A DNA stretch of 38,701 bases. Origin: Microvirga sp. GTDB lineage: Bacteria > Pseudomonadota > Alphaproteobacteria > Rhizobiales > Beijerinckiaceae. The stretch is taken from NCBI GenBank assembly GCA_022241475.1, contig JAKOMT010000012.1:31087-69787 (forward strand), read 5' to 3'. How positions within the stretch are numbered: the stretch's first letter is position 1; each line of letters starts with the position of its first letter. Position numbers and translations under genes: made by a program. Positions 6,436 to 14,200 of this stretch are shown here, piece by piece. The notes beneath the pieces are model-generated. The model did not search any database. It saw only the letters and a program-made list of their open reading frames with translations, and was not told where the DNA came from.

Positions 6436-7800
6436 ATGGGTATTTTCGGTGCTCTTCAGACTGCGGTCGCCGGCTTGCGGGCGCAGTCCTACGCGATGGA
6501 GAACGTCTCCGGCAACGTCGCCAACTCGCAGACCGTCGGCTACAAGCGGATGGATACGAGTTTCGTAGACCTCGTCATCGACCGCCCCCTCAACCAGGCC
6601 ATCGCCGGATCGGTGCGGGCCCAGTCCAATCAGGCGATCACGTTGCAGGGCGACATCCGGCCGACGGGCGTCGCCACGAATGTCGCGATCAACGGTTCGG
6701 GCTTTTTCTCCGTCAGCGAGATCGCGGGCTTCCGCGACGGTCAGCCCTTGTTCAGCGACAGCAACCTCTTCACACGTCGCGGGGATTTTCAGCTCGACAA
6801 GGATGGGTTCCTCGTCAACGGGGCCGGCATGTTTCTGCGCGGCGACTCCATCAACCTCCAGGGGCTCGTGACGAGCACCAACGGCATCCTGCGCATCACG
6901 GACACCACGGTGCCCGCGCGGGCCAGCCAGCGCATAGAGTACAGCGCCGTTCTGCCCATGACGGCGGGCACCAACAACTTCACCAACACCAATTCCGACA
7001 CGCTCTACGACGCCGCGCCGAACGCGCCCTTCGGGGGCCCGCGGACTTACGTGCCGGGCGGCCCGCAGAATCCGGTCATCGGTTCCGAATCCGCCGACTT
7101 CCTCAATCGCTCGATCAGCGGCGGCTCGGTCGTCGTCTACAACGCCGCCGGCGCGCCGATCGATGTGCAGCTGCGCTGGGCGAAGGTCGACGACAACCAG
7201 TGGAACCTGTTCTACCAGAACGACGCGAGCGCAGCGCCGGGCGATCCGATGTGGACGGCGCTCGGCGAGGCCAACTTCAACGTCGACGGAACCCTGGCCA
7301 CATCGGACTTCGATTTCCCGGCGGGCGCCACGATCAATGGTCAGGCCATTCCGGGAGGCCTCGCCTTCGCGGTCGGCGGATCGGGGCTTCGCCAGTTCGC
7401 GGTGCCCAACAACCTGATCCAGGGGCTCAGCCTCCAGCAGGACGGCTATCCCGCCGGCGTGCTGCAGGATCTCTCCGTCTCCAACGACGGGCGGATATCC
7501 GGGATCTATTCCAATGGCGAGGCCTTCACGATCGCCCGCATCGCCGTGGCGCAGTTCGCCGCGCCCAACGCCCTGAAGGCGCGAGACGGCGGCACGTTCG
7601 AACAGACGATCGAATCCGGCGAGCCCGTGTTCTCGCCCGACGGGGCGCGCATGATCGGCGGTTCAGTGGAGGATTCGAACGCGGACATCGCGGAGGAATT
7701 CACCAAGATGATCGTCACCCAGCAGGCCTACAGCGCCAACACCCGCGTCGTCACCACGGCGCAGCAGATGATGGAAGCGACGATCAACATGGTCCGTTGA
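6436..7800 (+). CDS. flgE: Flagellar hook protein FlgE
   Basis: This 454-residue rod/hook-family protein begins MGIFGALQTAVAGLRAQSYAMENVSGNVAN, the flagellar basal-body rod signature with the ANxxTxGYK-type motif (SQTVGYKRMD). A FlgE D1/D2 region is in the middle (for example INGSGFFSVSE and FTRRGDFQLDKDGFLVN), and the C-terminal coiled segment reads EEFTKMIVTQQAYSANTRVVTTAQQMM. Its length and the presence of hook-type central domains fit FlgE better than FlgF or FlgG. The protein is exported by the flagellar type III system and polymerises into the hook. An AGGAG site precedes the ATG, and a sigma-54 promoter lies 40 bases upstream. No flgD, flgK or flgL follows, so the hook gene is isolated from its usual cluster. 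Confidence 0.92.
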   Translation: MGIFGALQTAVAGLRAQSYAMENVSGNVANSQTVGYKRMDTSFVDLVIDRPLNQAIAGSVRAQSNQAITLQGDIRPTGVATNVAINGSGFFSVSEIAGFRDGQPLFSDSNLFTRRGDFQLDKDGFLVNGAGMFLRGDSINLQGLVTSTNGILRITDTTVPARASQRIEYSAVLPMTAGTNNFTNTNSDTLYDAAPNAPFGGPRTYVPGGPQNPVIGSESADFLNRSISGGSVVVYNAAGAPIDVQLRWAKVDDNQWNLFYQNDASAAPGDPMWTALGEANFNVDGTLATSDFDFPAGATINGQAIPGGLAFAVGGSGLRQFAVPNNLIQGLSLQQDGYPAGVLQDLSVSNDGRISGIYSNGEAFTIARIAVAQFAAPNALKARDGGTFEQTIESGEPVFSPDGARMIGGSVEDSNADIAEEFTKMIVTQQAYSANTRVVTTAQQMMEATINMVR

Positions 7801-7911
7801 CCGCCTGGTCGCGGCACAATTGAGAACACTCGCGGTCGTCGTTCTCCCGAACGGCGACCGCTTCGCATGGAGCGCTCGACGCCTGGCCGCGCTCGTCGGC
7901 CCAGGCCTCGC

Positions 7912-9738
7912 TCACTCAACCGTGACGGATTTCGCCAGATTGCGCGGCTGATCGACGTCTTTGCCCATCACGACCGCCGTGTGATAGGCGAGCATCTGGA
8001 TCGGGAGCGCGTAGACGATCGGCGCGACGACGGGGTCGACGTCGGGCATGACGAGCGTCGCGATGGTCTCCACGCCCGCCGCCGCCGCGCCCTTCGCGTC
8101 CGTGATGAGGATGATCCGGCCGCCCCGCGCGGCGACTTCCTGCATGTTGGAGATCGTCTTCTCGAACACATCGTCGTGCGGGGCGACGACGATCACCGGC
8201 ACGCTCTCGTCGATGAGCGCGATCGGGCCGTGCTTGAGTTCGCCGGCGGCGTATCCCTCGGCGTGGATGTAGGAGATTTCCTTGAGCTTGAGCGCGCCTT
8301 CCAGAGCCATCGGAAACGACGTGCCGCGCCCGAGATAAAGCACGTCTCGCGCCTTGGAGAGTTCGCGCGCCAGTCGCTCGATCTCCGGCTCCCGCTTCAT
8401 CGCCTCGTTCATCAGCGCCGGAACGCTCATCAGCGCCGAGACGAGCTGCCGCTCGCGGGCGACGTCGAGCTTGCCGCGCGCGCGGCCCGCCTGAAGCGCC
8501 AGCGCGAAGAGAACCGTCAGCTGGCAGGTGAAGGCCTTGGTCGAGGCGACGCCGATCTCGGGACCGGCGAGCGTCGGAGCGATCGCATGGCTCTCGCGGG
8601 CGATCGAGGAGGTCGGCACGTTGACGACGGACAGGATCGTCTGGCCGTTGTCGCGCGCGTAGCGCAGCGACGCGAGCGTGTCCGCCGTCTCGCCCGATTG
8701 CGAGACCACGATCATCAGCCCGTTCTCGTCGAGAGGCGCCTCGCGGTAACGAAATTCCGACGCGACGTCGATCTCGACGGGGATGCGCGCGAAACGCTCG
8801 AACCAGTACTTCGCCACAAGCCCGGCGTAATAAGCCGTTCCACAGGCCGAGATCGTGATGCGCGAGAGCTTCGTCCAGTCGATCCGTTCACCGCCGGGGA
8901 ACGTGGTGACGCCGTCGGCCATATCGACGTAATGCGCGAGCGTGCGGGCGACGACCTCCGGCTGCTCGTGGATCTCCTTCGCCATGAAGTGCCGGAAGTT
9001 GCCCTTCTCGGCCATGAAGGTCCCGGTGTGAATTTGCTGACTGACGCGGACGACGTCGCGCCCCGCATCGTCGAGGATCCGAACGCCGGTCCGGGAAAGC
9101 ACCGCGACGTCACCCTCTTCGAGATAGGTGATCTGGTCGGTGAACGGCGCCAACGCAAGCGCGTCCGAACCAAGGAACATCTCGCCCTCGCCGTGGCCGA
9201 CCGCGAGCGGCGAGCCGCGGCGCGCGCCGATCAGGAGGTCGTCGCGCCCCTGGAACAGGATGACGAGCGCGAACGCGCCGCGCAGGCGCGGCAGGATCGT
9301 CGTCACGGCCGCGACGGGATCGAGCCCGCCCGCCATCGCGTGGCTGACGAGATGGGCGATGACCTCGGTGTCGGTCTCGGATTCGAACGCAGCGCCAGCC
9401 GTTTCGAGCTCGTCGCGGAACTCGCGGAAGTTCTCGATGATGCCGTTATGAACCACGGCGAGGCGTTCGGTGACGTGCGGATGCGCGTTCGACTCGGTCG
9501 GCCGTCCATGGGTCGCCCAGCGCGTGTGGCCGATGCCGATCACGCCGTCGAGCGGCCGGGTCTCGAGCCGCGACTCGAGGTTGCGCAGCTTGCCCTCGGC
9601 GCGGCGGCGCTCGATGCGCCCGTCGATCAACGTCGCGATGCCGGCGGAATCGTAACCGCGATATTCGAGGCGCTTGAGCGCGTCCACCATGCGTCCCGAG
9701 ACGGCGCTGGTTCCGATGATGCCGACGATGCCGCACAT
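7912..9738 (-). CDS. glmS: Glutamine-fructose-6-phosphate aminotransferase (isomerizing)
   Basis: GlmS makes glucosamine-6-phosphate from fructose-6-phosphate and glutamine, the first step towards UDP-GlcNAc. The 608-residue length is standard. The protein begins MCGIVGIIG, so Cys2 is the N-terminal nucleophile of the glutaminase domain; LEYRGYDSAGIA and GIGHTRWATHGRP follow. Two SIS isomerase domains come next (ISACGTAYYAGLVAKYW and YLGRGTSFPMALEGALKLKE), ending with QPRNLAKSVTVE, the conserved tail. The start at 9738 is fixed by Cys2; the frame extends upstream but would bury it. It follows glmU on the same strand after a 144-base gap. No glmS ribozyme is expected in this phylum, and none was seen. 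Confidence 0.97.
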   Translation of the reverse strand: MCGIVGIIGTSAVSGRMVDALKRLEYRGYDSAGIATLIDGRIERRRAEGKLRNLESRLETRPLDGVIGIGHTRWATHGRPTESNAHPHVTERLAVVHNGIIENFREFRDELETAGAAFESETDTEVIAHLVSHAMAGGLDPVAAVTTILPRLRGAFALVILFQGRDDLLIGARRGSPLAVGHGEGEMFLGSDALALAPFTDQITYLEEGDVAVLSRTGVRILDDAGRDVVRVSQQIHTGTFMAEKGNFRHFMAKEIHEQPEVVARTLAHYVDMADGVTTFPGGERIDWTKLSRITISACGTAYYAGLVAKYWFERFARIPVEIDVASEFRYREAPLDENGLMIVVSQSGETADTLASLRYARDNGQTILSVVNVPTSSIARESHAIAPTLAGPEIGVASTKAFTCQLTVLFALALQAGRARGKLDVARERQLVSALMSVPALMNEAMKREPEIERLARELSKARDVLYLGRGTSFPMALEGALKLKEISYIHAEGYAAGELKHGPIALIDESVPVIVVAPHDDVFEKTISNMQEVAARGGRIILITDAKGAAAAGVETIATLVMPDVDPVVAPIVYALPIQMLAYHTAVVMGKDVDQPRNLAKSVTVE

Positions 9739-9882
9739 GCCGCGCGTTCTCCCAGTTTTCCGGCCGGCGCGTCCAGAAGCGCCGGCGTATCCACGTCCGC
9801 CTCTACGAACCGGACTATCGCTAGCCGATCGCAGGCGGAGCGCGCCAATCAACTTATCTGACGGTTTGTTGCAGATTCGCTT

Positions 9883-11259
9883 CTATTTCTTCGCGTTTTT
9901 CTCGCGAAAGCCGATTGCCCAGTCCTTGATGACGATCTGGCGGCCCCGCGCCAGCCCGAGCGCGTCGGCGGGCACGTCCTGCGTCACGACGGAGCCGGAA
10001 CCGACATACGCGCCGGCGCCGATGGTGACGGGCGCCACGAGCGAGCTGTTCGAACCGACGAAGGCCCCCTCCCCGATCACGGTGCGGTGCTTGGCGAAGC
10101 CGTCGTAATTGCAGGTGATCGTTCCCGCGCCGACATTCGCGCCGGCGCCGATATCGGCGTCGCCGATATAGGTGAGGTGATTGACCTTGGCGCCGTCCCC
10201 GAGGACCGATTTCTTCACTTCGACGAAATTCCCGACCTTCGACTTGCGGCCGAGTTCCGCGCCGGGGCGCAGACGAGCGAAGGGGCCGACCTCGGCGCGG
10301 GCGCCGATCCGCGCGGCCTCGATATGGGAGAATGCGTGGATGACGGCGCCCTCGTCGACCGTCACCCCGGTCGCGAAAAAGACGCTGGGCTCGACGACGA
10401 CGTCGCGCGCGAGCTGCGTATCGAAACTGAAGTAAACGGTGTCAGGGTCAACGAGCGTCGCGCCCTCGCGCATGGCGCGCTCGCGCAATCGCCGCTGCAT
10501 CGCCTGTTCTGCGGCGGCGAGCTGAACGCGGTCGTTGACGCCCTGCACGAGCGCCTCGGGCGCCCGGACGACGCGCGTCGGAAGATCGCGCTCGACAGCG
10601 AGGCCGACGACGTCCGTCAGATAATACTCGCCCTTCGCGTTGTCGGCGCCGACGCTCTCCATGAGCGAGAGCGCGTGCGCCCCGTCGAAGGCCATGAGAC
10701 CGGCGTTGCAGAGCCGGATGCGCCGTTCGTCGTCGCTCGCGTCTTTCTCCTCGCGGATGGCGACGAGCCGGTCCCGCTCCAGGATCAGGCGACCGTAACC
10801 GTGCGGATCGGCGGCCTCGAAGCCCAGAGCGACGACCCCGGCGCCCTCCGCAAGGGGCTCTCGCAGCGCCGCGAAGGTCGCGGCGTCCACGAGCGGAGTG
10901 TCGGCGAAGGCGACGATGACGTCGTCGACGGGTTCTCGCGCCAGCGCCTCGCGGGCCGCCAGCGCCGCATGCGCGGTGCCCAGCCGTTCGCGCTGAATGA
11001 ATATCTCCGCCTCCGGGGCGACCTTGCGGACGGCGCCGGCGACATCGTCGCGATCCGGGCCGACGACCACCGCGATACGCCCCGCTCCGGCTTCGCGGAC
11101 GGCGGCGAGCACGTGCTCGACCATCGAACGTCCGGCGATGGCGTGAAGCACCTTCGGCAGGGACGATCGCATCCGCGTCCCCTCGCCCGCAGCGAGAACG
11201 ATCGCGAGGCAGGAACGGGGATTGGCTGCGGGAACAGGATCGGGCAGGGAATCAGACAT
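9883..11259 (-). CDS. glmU: Bifunctional UDP-N-acetylglucosamine pyrophosphorylase/glucosamine-1-phosphate N-acetyltransferase
   Basis: GlmU performs the last two steps to UDP-GlcNAc: acetylation of glucosamine-1-phosphate and uridylylation. The 458-residue protein has an N-terminal uridylyltransferase domain with AIVLAAGEGTRMRSSLPKVLH (residues about 18-38), then FADTPLVD and NAGLMAF. The C-terminal left-handed beta-helix acetyltransferase shows GNFVEVKKS, NHLTYIGDADIG, GAGTITCNYDGFAKH and GSNSSLVAPVTIG, which carry the acetyl-CoA and catalytic residues. The start at 11259 sits just before the nucleotidyltransferase domain. The glmU-glmS order groups two enzymes of the same pathway and feeds peptidoglycan and lipid A synthesis. 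Confidence 0.97.
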   Translation of the reverse strand: MSDSLPDPVPAANPRSCLAIVLAAGEGTRMRSSLPKVLHAIAGRSMVEHVLAAVREAGAGRIAVVVGPDRDDVAGAVRKVAPEAEIFIQRERLGTAHAALAAREALAREPVDDVIVAFADTPLVDAATFAALREPLAEGAGVVALGFEAADPHGYGRLILERDRLVAIREEKDASDDERRIRLCNAGLMAFDGAHALSLMESVGADNAKGEYYLTDVVGLAVERDLPTRVVRAPEALVQGVNDRVQLAAAEQAMQRRLRERAMREGATLVDPDTVYFSFDTQLARDVVVEPSVFFATGVTVDEGAVIHAFSHIEAARIGARAEVGPFARLRPGAELGRKSKVGNFVEVKKSVLGDGAKVNHLTYIGDADIGAGANVGAGTITCNYDGFAKHRTVIGEGAFVGSNSSLVAPVTIGAGAYVGSGSVVTQDVPADALGLARGRQIVIKDWAIGFREKNAKK

Positions 11260-11474
11260 GGTTCGGTCCGTCTCGAAACGCTGAAACCGGTCGGCGGCGC
11301 GCGCAGCTATCCCGATTTCCGGGTGGTTCGCAATCACTTCATCCCGCAAGGGCCGTCACGCTCCCCTCGTGCTCCGGGCGTAAGGCCAATCGGCGAGGCG
11401 CGCCGGGCGGCCTTGAGCGCGGGCGGCCGACCGCATAGACCGGCTATGGACCCAGCGTCTTCCGGAGACCCCGC

Positions 11475-12191
11475 ATGAACCAGGCCGCAAGCCCCGCGCG
11501 CAGAGCGCCGTTCCTGCGCGGAGTGATCGACGCCCTCTCGTTGCCGGCCTGGATCGTGGGCTTCGCCTTTCTCGGCGTCGGATCGCTGGCCGAAGGCGTC
11601 GGATTTCCGTTCGCGGCGGCGGTGCTGTCCACGATCCTGATCTGGGCCGGGCCCGCCCAGGTGATCTTCTACGGCGGGCTCGCAAGCGGAACGGCGCTCC
11701 CGGCGATCGCGATCGCGGTCGGTCTGTCATCGATCAGGCTGTTGCCGATGACGATGTCGCTCTTGCCCCTGATCCGCCGTCCCGGTCAGGGCGTGCTGAT
11801 CCAGCTGCTCGTCGCCCACTACGTCGCGGTGATGGTCTGGATCGAGAACATGCGCCGCCTACCCTCGATCGAACCGGACGAGCGCGTCGGGTACTTCCTC
11901 GGCTTCGCCAACGCCTGCCTCTTCACCAGCGCCGCGCTGACCGGCGTCGGCTTCTACGCCGCCGCCGCCGTCGCGCCGCCCTTCGCGGCCGGACTGCTCT
12001 TCCTGACGCCGCTGTTCTTCGCGATTTCGCTGATCGCGGGGGCGCGGGGACGCCTCGAATGGTCGGCGCTGGCCCTCGGCGCGGTGTTGGCGCCGACCTT
12101 CGGCTACGTCGCCGGCAAGGACTTCGATCTCCTGCTCACCGGGCTCGTCGGCGGCACCGCCGCCTATCTCATCGGGAAGACGCGCCGATGA
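11475..12191 (+). CDS. azlC: AzlC family branched-chain amino acid exporter, large subunit
   Basis: This is a 238-residue membrane protein of the AzlC/YgaZ family, the large subunit of a two-component exporter for branched-chain or related amino acids. Hydrophobic helices carry the family features FPFAAAVLSTILIWAGPAQVIF and SSIRLLPMTMSLLPLIR near residues 47-100. The ATG at 11475 has CGGAG nine bases upstream. It overlaps azlD by four bases (ATGA), so the two are translationally coupled. It is divergent from glmU. The substrate is inferred from the family. Confidence 0.85.
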   Translation: MNQAASPARRAPFLRGVIDALSLPAWIVGFAFLGVGSLAEGVGFPFAAAVLSTILIWAGPAQVIFYGGLASGTALPAIAIAVGLSSIRLLPMTMSLLPLIRRPGQGVLIQLLVAHYVAVMVWIENMRRLPSIEPDERVGYFLGFANACLFTSAALTGVGFYAAAAVAPPFAAGLLFLTPLFFAISLIAGARGRLEWSALALGAVLAPTFGYVAGKDFDLLLTGLVGGTAAYLIGKTRR

Positions 12192-12547
12192 CCGCTTTCG
12201 ACGTCGCCATCGCGCCGCTCTGGCCTTACATCCTGCTGATCGTCGTCGGGTTTCTCCCGAGCGAAATCTGGCGCGCCCTCGCCGTGCTGCTGGCGCGCGG
12301 CCTGCGCGAGGATTCGGAAGTCATCACCTGGGTCCGAGCGGTCGCGACGACGCTGCTCGCGGGCGTCGTCGTCAAGCTTCTGGCGTCGCCCAGCGGCGCC
12401 CTCGTCATTGCGCCGGCGATCGTCCGCTTCGGCGCGGTCGCCGTTGGAGTCGTTACATTTTTTGCGGTCCGGCGGTCAGTCATCGCTGGCGTGCTCGCCG
12501 GCGAGTTCGCGTTGATCGCGGGCGCTTACCTTGCACTGCAAGAATAA
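12188..12547 (+). CDS. azlD: AzlD family branched-chain amino acid transport small subunit
   Basis: This 119-residue protein has about four membrane helices (YILLIVVGFLPSEIWRALAVLLA; VRAVATTLLAGVVVKLLAS; a third near 75-95; the C-terminal FALIAGAYLALQE). Its size, topology and position right behind azlC, with overlapping stop and start, identify it as the AzlD partner. AzlD proteins are poorly conserved, so the call rests partly on context. Confidence 0.75.
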   Translation: MTAFDVAIAPLWPYILLIVVGFLPSEIWRALAVLLARGLREDSEVITWVRAVATTLLAGVVVKLLASPSGALVIAPAIVRFGAVAVGVVTFFAVRRSVIAGVLAGEFALIAGAYLALQE

Positions 12548-12659
12548 TTCGCAGTCCCCGCGACCCGGGTTGCCGAATTTTCGCCGCATGTGTTAGTTTA
12601 TCTTGTGGATATTCAGGGGATAATTCTTCGGGGGTCGAGCGACAGCGAGGGAGGACGCC

Positions 12660-13058
12660 ATGGACAATGTCGGATCCGATCGCCTGCAGGGCGGTCCCGC
12701 CGCGCCCAATCGCCCACGCGCCATCCTCACCCGTCGAGAGCGTCTTGAACGCTGGGCGACCCTCCTCGAACGCTGCGCGCCCGACGAGCGTCTCTCGCCG
12801 ATCGATATCGCCTACAGCGATCGCGTCTTGCGCGCCCAAGGCTATGCGAGTCCGGGCCTGTCCGACGCCTCCGCCTTCTTCGGCCTCGATCACGTGGTGA
12901 TCAACAGTCTGGCGCAGCCCGTCGCCGGAGCGGAAGCCAAGCTGGTCGCGCGGCGTCTGCGACGGTTCGCCGCGCGCAACGACCGCACCATGCTCGCGGC
13001 GGGCCTGGCTGCGGCCAGCGTCGTGAGCGTGCCTTTCCTGGCCTATATCTTCGCCTGA
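12660..13058 (+). CDS. Conserved-looking hypothetical protein with C-terminal membrane anchor
   Basis: I do not recognise this 132-residue protein. The first 110 residues are soluble and arginine-rich, with a run RRERLERWATLLERC and a helical region ending KLVARRLRRFAARNDR. The last 20 residues form one hydrophobic helix (AAGLAAASVVSVPFLAYIFA), suggesting a tail-anchored membrane protein. GGGAGGA lies eight bases before the ATG, and codon use matches its neighbours, so it looks like a real gene. It sits between azlD and the PfkB kinase with its own upstream gap of 112 bases. Confidence 0.65.
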   Translation: MDNVGSDRLQGGPAAPNRPRAILTRRERLERWATLLERCAPDERLSPIDIAYSDRVLRAQGYASPGLSDASAFFGLDHVVINSLAQPVAGAEAKLVARRLRRFAARNDRTMLAAGLAAASVVSVPFLAYIFA

Positions 13059-13070
13059 CGCCGACGCGCA

Positions 13071-13112
13071 GGGCGCCTCGAACTGGGCGCCTCGGACTGG
13101 GCGCCTCGGACT
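13071..13112. repeat. Three tandem copies of a 14-bp unit
   Basis: The unit GGGCGCCTCG(A/G)ACT is repeated three times head to tail just after the stop of the hypothetical gene. Copies 2 and 3 are identical, and copy 1 differs by one base. It looks like slippage duplication in the intergenic spacer. Confidence 0.85.
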
Positions 13113-13203
13113 TGCCAGATCGGTCCGATCCGTTTCGTCTGGAGGCGCCGCGTCGACCGACGTCCCGATTCCCGAGCGCGCGGCCAGCGAAGGAGGCCGC
13201 GTC

Positions 13204-14106
13204 TTGGAAGCCCTGTTCATCGGCCAGACCTATATCGACGTCACGTTTCTGGCGGATTCAATTCCGACCGGTGACGAGAAGGCTGTGGCGCGGGACTATG
13301 CGATTTCGTTCGGCGGCAACGCCGTCACCGCCGCCTTCGCCTGCGCCCGTCTCGGCGTCGCGCCCGACCTGCTCACCTCGGTCGCGGACGATTGGCTCGG
13401 CCGCATGTTCATCGACATGGCCGCGAAATACGGGATCAGCATCCATCACCGGAAGGTGCGGGAATCGTCACTGTCCTTCATCATGCCGCGGGAGGGGCGC
13501 CGCGCGATCGTGCGTTGTCGCGACGACGAGTATCTCCATCCGTTTCCGCCGCTCAATCTGCAGAGCTGCCGCGCGCTCCATCTCGACGGACACCAGCCCG
13601 ACGCGGCCCTGCACTACGCGCGCACCTGTCGCGAGGCCGGCGTCTTCACCTCCCTCGACGGCGGCGGCCTGCGCAGCAACACGCACGAGCTTCTCGCCTT
13701 CGTCGACGTGGCGGTGGTCGCCGAGCGTCTGTGCGAGCAGATGCAACTCACGCCCGCCCAGATGCTCGCCTATCTCAAAACGCGCGGCGTCAGCATCGGC
13801 GGCGTGACGCTCGGAGAGCGCGGCATGGTCTGGTACGACGAGACCGGCGCGCAGCATCACATGCCAGCGCTCGCCGTGCCCCCCGACGACGTCATCGACA
13901 CGAACGGCGCCGGAGACATCTTCCACGGGGCGTATGTGTTCGCCGCGCTTTCCAATCCGGAGGGCACGTGGGCCGAGCATTTCGCCTTTGCTCGGGCCGC
14001 CTCGGCGCACGCCGTCCAGCGCCTCGGAAACGAGGCGAGCCTGCCGACGCTGTCCGACATCGCCGCCACGAACGCCCGGTTTCCCGTGCGAGAGCGCGAA
14101 CAGTGA
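13204..14106 (+). CDS. PfkB (ribokinase) family sugar kinase
   Basis: This 300-residue carbohydrate kinase has an early GG motif in ISFGGNAVTAAFACARLG (about residues 35-52) that caps the sugar site. The C-terminal anion-hole motif is DTNGAGDIFHGAYVFA, where the Asp of GAGD is the catalytic base. It phosphorylates a sugar or nucleoside hydroxyl with ATP; the exact sugar is not evident. The start is a TTG at 13204 preceded by a strong AAGGAGG; no ATG nearby fits. A transketolase-like gene follows 94 bases later on the same strand, so the two may share transcription in sugar metabolism. Confidence 0.85.
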   Translation: MEALFIGQTYIDVTFLADSIPTGDEKAVARDYAISFGGNAVTAAFACARLGVAPDLLTSVADDWLGRMFIDMAAKYGISIHHRKVRESSLSFIMPREGRRAIVRCRDDEYLHPFPPLNLQSCRALHLDGHQPDAALHYARTCREAGVFTSLDGGGLRSNTHELLAFVDVAVVAERLCEQMQLTPAQMLAYLKTRGVSIGGVTLGERGMVWYDETGAQHHMPALAVPPDDVIDTNGAGDIFHGAYVFAALSNPEGTWAEHFAFARAASAHAVQRLGNEASLPTLSDIAATNARFPVREREQ

Positions 14107-14200
14107 ACGGGCCGTGTTGCGGATGACCGCGTCTGTTTTCTAACTTATATCGATCGTGCGAAAAGCGCCGCAGCTCCATGCACCGGGAGGCCCCGAACCA

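Noticed and set aside
7801..7911. Hairpin GCCTGG/CCAGGC between flgE and glmS as a terminator
   Set aside because: It has a 14-base loop and no T run in either direction, so it is not convincing.
7867..9861. A 664-residue plus-strand frame opposite glmS
   Set aside because: GlmS is certain on the minus strand. The shadow is Arg/Asp/His-rich and has no motif.
9739..9882. glmS ribozyme or riboswitch in the glmU-glmS gap
   Set aside because: The glmS ribozyme is a Gram-positive feature, and no matching structure or conserved core was seen.
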